Made by a program: the position numbers and the translations under genes
Part shown: positions 1 to 6,187 of the stretch, in pieces
Layout: each line of letters starts with the position of its first letter
How positions within the stretch are numbered: position 1 is the first letter of the stretch
The notes under the pieces: model-generated
What the model was told of the DNA's origin: nothing
What the model saw: only the letters and a program-made list of their open reading frames with translations
The model's database searches: none
From: Gammaproteobacteria bacterium
Lineage (GTDB): Bacteria; Pseudomonadota; Gammaproteobacteria; GRL18
Direction of reading: 5' to 3'
DNA: 8,388 bases
Assembly (NCBI GenBank): GCA_028571885.1
Contig: JAPVVU010000119.1
Coordinates: 1-8,388, forward strand

Positions 1-59
1 ATAAACGCCAGGTTCTGATGCGGATCATTAAATAATGAATGCTCACTATTTCCCCTCAT
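1..59 (-). CDS. Possible 5' end of a gene leaving the window on the left
   Basis: On the minus strand an ATG at 59-57 opens a frame that reads to the window edge without a stop (19 codons, beginning MRGNSEHSLF). An in-frame TAA lies about ten codons upstream and no other standard start falls between, so this ATG would be the first usable one. A purine-rich AGTAGG lies four bases before it, a poor to moderate ribosome binding site. The peptide is too short to assign to a family. It is reported because a gene reading leftwards here would explain the long intergenic stretch before position 453 as a divergent promoter region. It could equally be a chance open frame. Confidence 0.3.
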   Translation of the reverse strand, partial: MRGNSEHSLFNDPHQNLAF

Positions 60-393
60 GGGGCCTACTTTTGGTGGAACACTTACTTAGGGTAATTACT
101 GATAGAATTCAGTGACCAAAAATAATTTTTTATCACGCACAAAAAAGATCCATAAAAAAATATTTGCCTTATATTTGTGCAATATTTCTGACAACACACC
201 CAACCATAAAAATTTAATAACTATATTTCAGTCACTTAAAAAAAATCTATATTTGGTACAAATTATGCTTGTACTTATAAGCTTCATTGATAAATACTAC
301 CGAGAATGATCATATAAACATTATGTTGTTTTGTCATCATGATGTAATATTTTTCCGTTAGCATATGTACTGAATATTTAGGATCTACCTGTA
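60..393. other. Gene-poor AT-rich intergenic stretch
   Basis: No convincing gene is visible here. The one longer frame (112-309, +) begins with GTG, has no ribosome binding site, and encodes a lysine/asparagine/isoleucine-rich peptide of the kind random AT-rich DNA produces. A small CCCC-TCAT-GGGG hairpin (52-63) sits at the left edge without a following T-run. A 10-bp palindrome CATCATGATG is at 335-344. The stretch probably carries upstream control sequence for the gene at 453 and perhaps for a leftward gene at the window edge. Confidence 0.5.
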
Positions 394-421
394 TTGCCAT
401 ATTTTTTGGACATTCTATAAT
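394..421 (+). promoter_or_regulatory. Sigma-70-type promoter for the membrane protein at 453
   Basis: TTGCCA at 394-399 and a perfect TATAAT at 416-421 are separated by 16 bp, close to the sigma-70 consensus. Transcription would start near 428, giving a short leader that contains the purine-rich GGGGGGAA ribosome binding site just before the ATG at 453. This is the best promoter match in the window. Confidence 0.6.
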
Positions 422-452
422 TCAGTAAAATCAACCTGGGGGGAACCAGATA

Positions 453-890
453 ATGGTTAGTCAGCTGCACGAAAGTCCTTTTAAATTTAAAAACAATAAG
501 TTTAAAGTCCGTCAGATAATAACAAAGTCTACAGGCAAATTAGCACCTGCTATTCGCCATATTCTGGAAAAAATATCCATACTTTTAATCCCATTACCTC
601 TTTTTATGCTTTTTACTGGCACAGAGGGTATCATTGAACAGGAGTCCCCGGAGAGCCTTGCATCCCTTAGTTCTGTCAGCTCTGGTTTTTTTAACTCTAT
701 TGATATGCACTCTTTAATTTTTGTAGGGGCTTTTGGCGTCACATTTATTATCTGGTTTTTAACCAGAAGAATGTGGAATAACCCTGAAGATACTTCTTAT
801 GAAAACACTGAATACACGGATGAATATGAAGAATTTGTGGATGCAGAATTAACCCATGACCAGCAGGGAAAAACTCACGACCATAAGTGA
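453..890 (+). CDS. Uncharacterised two-helix membrane protein
   Basis: This 145-residue protein belongs to no family I recognise. It has a basic N-terminal region (residues 10-40, many Lys/Arg), a hydrophobic helix at about 41-61, a Ser-rich linker, a second helix at about 86-103 followed by RRMWNN, and a strongly acidic tail (about 111-135) ending in a His/Asp-rich stretch. The positive residues flanking both helices suggest that both termini face the cytoplasm, making an inner-membrane hairpin. The ATG is supported by a GGGGGGAA ribosome binding site a few bases upstream and by a TTGCCA-N16-TATAAT promoter at 394-421. It stands alone: the next gene is convergent with a 22-bp gap. No function can be inferred from sequence or context, but a real gene is likely given its translation and promoter signals. 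Confidence 0.75.
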   Translation: MVSQLHESPFKFKNNKFKVRQIITKSTGKLAPAIRHILEKISILLIPLPLFMLFTGTEGIIEQESPESLASLSSVSSGFFNSIDMHSLIFVGAFGVTFIIWFLTRRMWNNPEDTSYENTEYTDEYEEFVDAELTHDQQGKTHDHK

Positions 891-912
891 ATTCTGACAG
901 TGGCGCACAAGT

Positions 913-1722
913 TTATTTGTGAAAAATCCAGCAAGGCAAACTTTTCGTCACCCGATTAACCTGCCTGTCTCTACTGCGTGCATCTGGCATCAGTGATTCA
1001 AAATATAACCAAAAGGCTTGCGAATGATTCATATGCACTGTATGAACTAATTCATGCAGCAATATATAATCCAGCAATTTTTTTTCAATAAATAATAGAC
1101 GATAGTTCAGATTAATATTCTTTTTTGAAGAACAGCTCCCCCAACGCGTTTTTTGTGCCCGAATTGTTAGACGCTCATAGGGTAAAGTGAATTCTTTGCT
1201 CAGTTGATCCAGCCTTTGTTGCAGATAATATCGAGCATAGTCTTTAAAAAACTTTTCCAACAATTGAAAAACTCGCTTTCTATTTCCCCTTCCCCTGATT
1301 GCTAATTTATATTCATCCAGGTGATGTAAGGTTAAGGAGCCTTCAGCGTTCAATAAAGAGCCTTCAGCTTTTGATAAGGAGCCTTTAGTCTTTGACAAAG
1401 AGTCATAAGTAATAGAAAAAATAACGCCCAGGGCAATTAGGGTTATTTTTTCAGGTAGTTGACATTGTTCAATATCAGGTATTATCTGCCCTCTTGCCTG
1501 TAACTTTTCAATTGCCTCACTAAGCCAATCTTGTTTTTCTCTAACAAATTCCGGAATTAATTTCGCCATTCGTCGCTGACTCATAGATTTAGGCACAACA
1601 ACGACAATTCCTTTGTCCAATGAAATTGTCAGGCGCATATATTTTGCTCTGCCAGAGACTCGAATGGAATATTGTTTAAGCAGTTGTTCAGAAGATAACA
1701 ATTTATTATTAACACCTTTCAC
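913..1722 (-). CDS. YgjP-like (DUF45/M48-type) zinc metallopeptidase
   Basis: This 269-residue protein belongs to the YgjP-like metallopeptidase family (DUF45). The signature block KTRWGSCSS (191-199) precedes the zinc site HELVH (223-227), with a third ligand at His233 in MNHSQAFW, the usual HExxH-x5-H arrangement. It is predicted to be a soluble cytoplasmic zinc hydrolase; natural substrates of the family are poorly known. Residues 109-129 consist of three 7-residue repeats (LSKTKGS, LSKAEGS, LLNAEGS) encoded by 21-bp tandem repeats, probably an extra surface loop between the N-terminal beta region and the catalytic half. The start is GTG at 1722-1720 with no recognisable ribosome binding site. 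The frame is open upstream to a TAA at about 1801 but holds no ATG, so the exact start is uncertain. The gene is divergent from the HD-GYP gene and convergent with the gene at 453. Confidence 0.85.
   Translation of the reverse strand: MKGVNNKLLSSEQLLKQYSIRVSGRAKYMRLTISLDKGIVVVVPKSMSQRRMAKLIPEFVREKQDWLSEAIEKLQARGQIIPDIEQCQLPEKITLIALGVIFSITYDSLSKTKGSLSKAEGSLLNAEGSLTLHHLDEYKLAIRGRGNRKRVFQLLEKFFKDYARYYLQQRLDQLSKEFTLPYERLTIRAQKTRWGSCSSKKNINLNYRLLFIEKKLLDYILLHELVHTVHMNHSQAFWLYFESLMPDARSRDRQVNRVTKSLPCWIFHK
1334..1408. repeat. 21-bp tandem repeat, three copies plus a partial fourth
   Basis: Consecutive 21-bp units lie at 1334-1354, 1355-1375 and 1376-1396, sharing the pattern AARGAGCCTTCAGY(N)TTYRAY. 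A decayed fourth unit begins AAAGAGTCA at 1397. The unit is a multiple of three, so the array stays in frame inside the metallopeptidase gene and gives three 7-residue repeats. Copy number could change by slippage without destroying the frame. Confidence 0.85.
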
Positions 1723-1853
1723 TGTTAAATGAGGAGGATAGACTTTTTTATTCTGAGTTAAAAATATCGAGCAGATATTAGAATTCCAACACTTTAACTG
1801 TTATGCTGAGATCATTGCAAGACTTCACTGAAATAAATGACTGAAATAGATAA

Positions 1854-3095
1854 ATGGCTGAAGCGACATCTACTGAATATATTGAATTAAAACGCTCTGT
1901 TGATTTGCTGGAGCTGGGTATGTTTGTCTCCCGCCTGGATCGTCCCTGGGAAGAAACTGATTTCATCTATCAGGGCTTCCAAATAAATACTCTGGAAGAA
2001 CTGCATACTCTGAAAGAAACCTGTGACTATGTGTACGTTCGAGCCGCTAAACAAAAATGGCATCCCGAGCAAGAGAGTCTGCCAATAGATCAAACTGTTT
2101 CACAGGAAAGAATCACCTACATTAATAAAATTCCTATTGATCAGGAATTAAACCATGTTCGCTCGGCCTATAAAGATGCCTGCTCCCAAACAGCTGCCAT
2201 ACTTGATACGATTCGCCTGAGTGGTGAACTGGATGTTCACCAGGTCAATCAGGTGGTTGATGACTGTGTTGACAGTATTTTACGCAATAATTCAGCGCTT
2301 GTCTGGCTCACTCAAATACGCAATAAAGACAACTATACGGCAGAGCATTCACTCAGAGTTTGTATTTATGCCATCGCTCTTGGAAGAGAGCTTGGCTTTC
2401 GTGAATTAGAGCTGCAAAATATCGGCGTTTGTGGTCTTCTTCATGATGTTGGCAAGGTTAGAATCCCACAAGAGCTATTAATGAAGCAAGGTGATTTGAG
2501 CGAAGAGGAAATAAAAATCATGCAGCAGCACCCCATTTATGGGAAAAAGCTGCTGATCTCTAAATCTGGTATTTTCCCTGGCGCTGTGGATGTGGCTTAT
2601 TGCCATCATGAACGACTGGATGGTTCTGGTTATCCTCGAGGAATTACCGCAGAACGTATTCCCTATTATGCGAAAATCATTGGTATCCTTGACTCCTACG
2701 ATTCCATGATATCAGACAAGCCTTATAGCAAGGGTATGACTACATTGGATGCTTGTCGTCATATTTACCAATGCAAAAATACACTCTATGATAAAACGAT
2801 TCTGGGTCATTTTATCCATTTTATTGGCATCTATGCACCCGGCAGTCTGGTGGAAATGAATACTGGTGAAGTAGGCATTATTATTGAAACAAATAATGAA
2901 GATGGTATTAAACCCAAAATATTGTTAGTTCTGGGCTCGGACAAAAAAGCAAAAAATAAACGTATAATTGATCTAAAAAAAGGTGATATTACTTTTACTA
3001 ATACCCTTTATATCATTAAAAAATCACTTTCCAGTGGGGCCTATGGTATCCATATTGAAAATTATCTTGATGATGGTATATTGCTGGAAACTTGA
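1854..3095 (+). CDS. DUF3391/HD-GYP domain cyclic-di-GMP phosphodiesterase
   Basis: This 413-residue protein has an N-terminal DUF3391 module (about residues 10-65, with LGMFVSRLDRPW) and a C-terminal HD-GYP domain (about 150-345). Metal-binding residues of the family are visible: His165 in AEHSLRV, the HD pair His197-Asp198 in HDVGK, His226 in QHPIYG, His251-His252 in HHERLDGSGYPRG (with the GYP triplet at 259-261), and Asp280 in ILDSYD. HD-GYP enzymes hydrolyse cyclic di-GMP to pGpG or GMP, and the complete motif set predicts activity. The tail after 325 (APGSLVEMNTGEVGII) is usual for this architecture. The protein looks cytoplasmic with no membrane segment. An in-frame TAA immediately before the ATG rules out a longer form, and the ribosome binding site is weak. 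Length matches the family. Copy A of the miniature element begins about 30 bp after the stop codon. Confidence 0.92.
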   Translation: MAEATSTEYIELKRSVDLLELGMFVSRLDRPWEETDFIYQGFQINTLEELHTLKETCDYVYVRAAKQKWHPEQESLPIDQTVSQERITYINKIPIDQELNHVRSAYKDACSQTAAILDTIRLSGELDVHQVNQVVDDCVDSILRNNSALVWLTQIRNKDNYTAEHSLRVCIYAIALGRELGFRELELQNIGVCGLLHDVGKVRIPQELLMKQGDLSEEEIKIMQQHPIYGKKLLISKSGIFPGAVDVAYCHHERLDGSGYPRGITAERIPYYAKIIGILDSYDSMISDKPYSKGMTTLDACRHIYQCKNTLYDKTILGHFIHFIGIYAPGSLVEMNTGEVGIIIETNNEDGIKPKILLVLGSDKKAKNKRIIDLKKGDITFTNTLYIIKKSLSSGAYGIHIENYLDDGILLET

Positions 3096-3116
3096 ATCAA
3101 AAGACTCATTTATGAT

Positions 3117-3250
3117 TAAAATTTAGTAACTATTCAGCTTAATACGAGGAAATAACCATTTGAAGCCCTATGGTCACTAGCTTTTAAAGTCAGAAAAACT
3201 AGTGACCATAGGACTTTTGTATTATCTGACTGAATAGTTACTAAAATTTA
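3117..3250. mobile_element. Miniature inverted-repeat element, copy A, with 9-bp target duplication
   Basis: The element proper is 3126-3241 (116 bp). Its ends GTAACTATTCAG (3126-3137) and CTGAATAGTTAC (3230-3241) are perfect inverted repeats. A second inverted repeat inside (3163-3180 with 3199-3216, 17 of 18 matching, core CCTATGGTCACTAG) makes the whole element a large dyad with an 18-base loop. A 9-bp direct repeat TAAAATTTA flanks it at 3117-3125 and 3242-3250, as expected for a target-site duplication. It has no coding capacity, so it would be a non-autonomous element. GTAA ends and a duplication of about 8 bp resemble the IS66 family (inference). The right duplication carries the TAA stop of the EEP gene, so insertion left that gene intact. 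Its hairpin may also terminate the two convergent transcripts. Confidence 0.85.
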
Positions 3251-4042
3251 ATCCTTATTTGCCGGACTAACGCTTGGACAGTAAAAGACTGCCCCAATGG
3301 GTAGATGGTCAGATAACTTGCGCCATCTTTTATGTTCGAATGACAAAGCTTCATGGAGGTGTAGTCCTCGGTAATAGATCCTGTCAACCTGTAAAGTAGG
3401 CCGCCATACGGGAAAAGTTCTAGCATGCTGACCTGAGTAATTTAGAAAGGCTTCTTTGAGTCCCAGATCAATTTTCATATGATCAAGCGCACGCTTTCGC
3501 CAGTCATTAAAATCACCTGCCATAATAAGCGGCTCATCATCTGGAATTGTCTCTTCAATAGCCTTAGCAATCAGATCCAATTGCATTTCTCTTTCCGCTT
3601 CAAACAAACCCAGATGCACACACACCAGATTCAGCGTTGTCTTATTTGGTAAAAGGATCTTGGCATGCAAGTAACTCCGGCTGGCAAATTTTGCCCTGGA
3701 GAGGTTTTTATTATGCCACGAGATAATTGGGTATTTGCATAAGAGACCATTTCCGTGATGGCCTTTTTTATACACTGCATTTTTTGCATAAAGAGAAAAT
3801 GGCCAGCGATTTTCAGCTAGAAATTCACCTTGCGGCTTTAAAGGCCACGATTCAATTTTACGGCTGCGTTTATGATGCTCTCCCTGAAGTTCCTGCAAAA
3901 AAATCACATCGGGATCAATTTCTTCCAGAGCCTCTCGAATTCCAAACAAAGTAAAACGTCTATTGGCAATACTAAAGCCTTTATGAATATTATAAGTCAG
4001 TATTTTAATGCTGTTAGAAGCGTTTATCGTTTTATCTGTCAC
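3248..4042 (-). CDS. Endonuclease/exonuclease/phosphatase (EEP) family protein
   Basis: This 264-residue protein is a single EEP-fold domain, the family of exonuclease III, DNase I, sphingomyelinases and inositol phosphatases. Visible active-site elements are Asn18 in LTYNIHKG, metal-binding Glu51 in LQELQ, His143 in CVHLG, Asp177 and Asn179 in GDFNDW, Asp220-Arg221 in QVDRIY, and the catalytic Asp245-His246 in SDHLP. All key residues are present, so it is likely an active Mg-dependent phosphodiesterase or nuclease; the substrate cannot be told from sequence. No signal peptide is visible. The GTG at 4042 directly follows an in-frame TAA, so it is the most upstream possible start, and the domain begins by residue 13. 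The ribosome binding site is weak. The gene is bracketed by two related miniature elements, one at its stop codon and one about 77 bp upstream of its start. Confidence 0.88.
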   Translation of the reverse strand: MTDKTINASNSIKILTYNIHKGFSIANRRFTLFGIREALEEIDPDVIFLQELQGEHHKRSRKIESWPLKPQGEFLAENRWPFSLYAKNAVYKKGHHGNGLLCKYPIISWHNKNLSRAKFASRSYLHAKILLPNKTTLNLVCVHLGLFEAEREMQLDLIAKAIEETIPDDEPLIMAGDFNDWRKRALDHMKIDLGLKEAFLNYSGQHARTFPVWRPTLQVDRIYYRGLHLHEALSFEHKRWRKLSDHLPIGAVFYCPSVSPANKD

Positions 4043-4110
4043 TTAATTTATTTATCTTGATTACCATATTTGAATACTATTGAAGCTAAGTGCTTTTTAC
4101 TTTTTATATT

Positions 4111-4199
4111 AAGAATTGGTAATTATTCAGCCTGTATTTATTAAATACCTGTGACCATAGGCATTTTGTAAATAATACGCTGAATAGTTACAAGAATTG
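4111..4199. mobile_element. Miniature inverted-repeat element, copy B, with 8-bp target duplication
   Basis: The element proper is 4119-4191 (73 bp) with ends GTAATTATTCAG (4119-4130) and CTGAATAGTTAC (4180-4191), matching as inverted repeats at 11 of 12 positions. A perfect 8-bp direct repeat AAGAATTG flanks it at 4111-4118 and 4192-4199. Its right part shares TGACCATAGG, TTTTGTA and CTGAATAGTTAC with the right half of copy A in the same order. Its left part differs and holds a separate dyad (4134-4148, 7-bp arms). It lies between the LexA-like gene (stop 28 bp away) and the EEP gene start, so it may affect transcription into the EEP gene. Confidence 0.85.
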
Positions 4200-4218
4200 T
4201 TGATTTTAATAAGGCTGG

Positions 4219-4689
4219 TCAGTGAAAAGTTCTCACCACGCCAGACACCACGCCTAATATTTGCACCTCTTCATTTTTAAGAAAAATAGGCTCCATCTCA
4301 GCATTGGCAGGCTGTAATCGAATGCCCTTTTTTTCGATATAAAACTTTTTTAATGTCACTTGTTCATTATTGATCAAACAAACAACAGATTGGCCATTTG
4401 TGGCACTTTCTGTTTTTTCAATAATGATCACATCCCCATCTTGAATATTATCATCTATCATAGAATGCCCTCGCACTTTGAGTGCATAGGTATTACGACT
4501 GACCATCGTTTCTGGAACAGCAATAGATTCATTCTGTTCCACACGTTCTATTGGCTGCCCTGCGGTAATAAAACCAAGCAAAGGCACATCAACCAAAACT
4601 TCTGAGCCAACCCCGTCTAATACCTCCAATTCTGGAGTCCAGACTGACCGTTTATTTTTAGGTAACAAATAACTGATTTCTGCCGACAT
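4219..4689 (-). CDS. LexA-like S24 peptidase lacking the DNA-binding domain
   Basis: This 156-residue protein matches the C-terminal self-cleavage domain of LexA and related S24 peptidases. The Ala43-Gly44 pair in FITAGQPI corresponds to the LexA cleavage site. Ser76 in RGHSM is the nucleophile and Lys114 in VTLKKF the general base, with spacing one residue longer than in E. coli LexA. The usual N-terminal winged helix (about 70 residues in LexA) is absent and replaced by about 30 residues unlike it. The length resembles UmuD, but the core reads more like LexA and no umuC or imuB partner is nearby. The ATG is supported by GAGGTG six bases upstream. The protein presumably responds to RecA filaments or another co-protease signal, perhaps by dimerising with a full LexA; this is inference. 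Two palindromes upstream (4726-4739 and 4773-4788) may be operators. Confidence 0.85.
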   Translation of the reverse strand: MSAEISYLLPKNKRSVWTPELEVLDGVGSEVLVDVPLLGFITAGQPIERVEQNESIAVPETMVSRNTYALKVRGHSMIDDNIQDGDVIIIEKTESATNGQSVVCLINNEQVTLKKFYIEKKGIRLQPANAEMEPIFLKNEEVQILGVVSGVVRTFH

Positions 4690-4725
4690 ACCACACCTCG
4701 CAACATATTATCATTTAGGACTTTA

Positions 4726-4758
4726 GGGAATTTATTCCCGTATAAAATCATTATCCAA
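4726..4758 (-). promoter_or_regulatory. Candidate promoter with overlapping palindrome for the LexA-like gene
   Basis: Read leftwards, TTGGAT (4758-4753) and an AT-rich hexamer ATAAAT (4735-4730) are 17 bp apart, a plausible though weak sigma-70 promoter. The -10 hexamer lies inside the perfect dyad GGGAAT-TT-ATTCCC (4726-4739), where a bound repressor would block polymerase. The gene start is 36 bp downstream of the dyad. No standard CTGT-N8-ACAG LexA box is present. Confidence 0.4.
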
Positions 4759-4772
4759 GTGTTCAGGATGCT

Positions 4773-4788
4773 AAGAAATTCATTTCTT
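4773..4788. promoter_or_regulatory. 16-bp palindrome upstream of the LexA-like gene, possible second operator
   Basis: AAGAAAT-TC-ATTTCTT is a perfect dyad with 7-bp arms and a 2-bp spacer. It has the same form as the dyad at 4726-4739, and the two share a GRAATTYATTYC core 48 bp apart. The only gene starting nearby is the LexA-like one, so regulation of that gene is the simplest explanation. A chance occurrence in AT-rich DNA cannot be excluded. Confidence 0.35.
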
Positions 4789-4897
4789 TAATATCCTTAT
4801 TCCCGGAAACAGGATAAATAAAGAGTATATACTTTTTGTACATTATTCAAGCTAATAATACAAATTATTGATAATATGTAACTATTTTATCCCTTTA

Positions 4898-6154
4898 TCA
4901 CTCAACTGACTCAACACCAAACATGTATTTATACATAACACCATGCATAATTGATGCAAGAGGAAGAACCCAGATTAAGCCTATTAAAAATGGAAGTGCA
5001 GCCACCATCATTAATAGCGATAGTAATAAATACAAAAAGAACACTTTAAACCAATGTTTAGAGATTGCCTTGCGAGATGCTTCCATCGACTCCCAGACGC
5101 CCATGTCTCTGTCAATCATCAGAGTCATTGCCATCATATAAGCAACAGCCAGATAGAGACCAGGAAGTACCAGCAACATAAAACCCAGCATGATAAGAAT
5201 ACTCATCACTATCGTAAGGATAGTCAAAGGGATTACTTTCCCATAATGACTAAAGACTGAAGTGGCATTAATATCTGCATCGACAGAACGATGAACACCC
5301 ATTAAAATAATGCCTGCTAAAATAGGATACAGAATGGGTATGGTTATCAAGCTTGGGATTATGGCCCAAATCATACCCTCACTCATACGTCCCTGCTGTA
5401 TCAACAGCTCTGGATCAGGTGCAGCAAAAGCAAACACTGCATTAACGGCAATAGCGGCTACAATATAAAACAACCAGGCAAGTAAAAAGGTACCCTTTGC
5501 ACCGCTTGTTCTTTCCCATGCTTCAGCAAAAATCTCACCGATAGTAAAGTCATAATCACCATTAATCCCTCCCTCAAGCGAACCCTGCCCCTCTTTACTA
5601 ACAATATTTTTTTCCAGCAATGCCTCAGGTGTGGCATATGGATTGCTCTCCACTGAGCTAGAGCCTTCAGCTGGATAAGAGTTATCGCCTTCGGTACCAT
5701 TACTTTCTACACCTTCATCAGATTCATACTGCAAAGAACTATTTTGCTGATTAGCCAGGTATTTTGAGATATAAATTCCGCAGGCAAGACATTCATCACC
5801 TTCAATTTGTTCGGAACCACACTTTGGACATATGGCAACAGAAGAATCTATCTCATCATCCGAATCTGAATCAGAGTCTCCTTCCCCATCCATAGGTTCT
5901 AATGACAAGCCTTGAGGTTCAGGGACAATTTCATCCAGACGAGTAATCATGCCGCAAGTTTCAAATGCAGCAGCATACTGTTTTGCTTTCTTTTCATCTA
6001 AATCTTTTTTTATAACAACATCGGATGTTGCAGCGACTATTTGCTGAGCTTTTTTCTCACTAATACCAAATTTGCTGCAAAATTTTTCGATAAATTCTTC
6101 TGCTGTAATACCCTCTTGCAGTCCCGAATGAACCACATTAAATTTGCTCTCCAA
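4898..6154 (-). CDS. Multi-pass inner-membrane protein with N-terminal cytoplasmic module and zinc ribbon
   Basis: This 418-residue protein has three parts. Residues 1-80 form a small folded module (FIEKFCSKFGISEKKAQQIV ending in CGM) of a type found at the N-terminus of various gammaproteobacterial membrane proteins. After an acidic Asp/Ser linker (about 89-105) comes a zinc ribbon, CPKC-x9-CLAC, with Cys109, Cys112, Cys122 and Cys125. A low-complexity linker leads to the C-terminal domain (about 200-413) with hydrophobic segments near 222-246, 263-286, 306-345 and 369-407. The LPGLYLAVAYM and DRDMGVWESMEASRKA motifs resemble BPSS1780/GPDPase_memb-like proteins of unknown function. The start is TTG at 6154-6152: GAGGAG lies six bases upstream and the first in-frame ATG is only at residue 69, inside the module. 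It follows the lipoprotein gene by 33 bp on the same strand, probably as one operon. Confidence 0.8.
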   Translation of the reverse strand: MESKFNVVHSGLQEGITAEEFIEKFCSKFGISEKKAQQIVAATSDVVIKKDLDEKKAKQYAAAFETCGMITRLDEIVPEPQGLSLEPMDGEGDSDSDSDDEIDSSVAICPKCGSEQIEGDECLACGIYISKYLANQQNSSLQYESDEGVESNGTEGDNSYPAEGSSSVESNPYATPEALLEKNIVSKEGQGSLEGGINGDYDFTIGEIFAEAWERTSGAKGTFLLAWLFYIVAAIAVNAVFAFAAPDPELLIQQGRMSEGMIWAIIPSLITIPILYPILAGIILMGVHRSVDADINATSVFSHYGKVIPLTILTIVMSILIMLGFMLLVLPGLYLAVAYMMAMTLMIDRDMGVWESMEASRKAISKHWFKVFFLYLLLSLLMMVAALPFLIGLIWVLPLASIMHGVMYKYMFGVESVE

Positions 6155-6187
6155 TGTCCTCTCCTCAATGTTTTATATTTATTATAA

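Noticed and set aside
52..63. CCCC-TCAT-GGGG hairpin as a transcription terminator
   Set aside because: Stem of only four pairs and no T-run directly after it on either strand.
91..117. GGTAATTACT...TTCAGTGACCA resembling pieces of the mini-elements
   Set aside because: The pieces are in a different order and spacing, and there are no inverted ends or flanking duplication.
112..309. 65-codon open frame on the plus strand in the left intergenic region
   Set aside because: GTG start without a ribosome binding site, composition typical of random AT-rich DNA, and no recognisable motif or family.
1837..1890. 17-codon open frame overlapping the start of the HD-GYP gene, as a leader peptide
   Set aside because: No clear ribosome binding site and no regulatory pattern in the peptide; the overlap is likely accidental.
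3117..4199. EEP gene moved as one compound unit by the two mini-elements
   Set aside because: The outer flanks differ (TAAAATTTA on the left, AAGAATTG on the right) and each element has its own duplication, so two separate insertions fit better.
4824..4833. AGTATATACT palindrome as a LexA-type operator
   Set aside because: Short AT-rich palindrome about 135 bp from the start codon, with no match to CTGT-N8-ACAG; too weak to call.
4878..4886. GTAACTATT matching the end of the mini-elements, as a third copy or remnant
   Set aside because: Only nine bases match, the following CAG is missing, and there is no partner end or internal block nearby; chance is adequate in AT-rich DNA.
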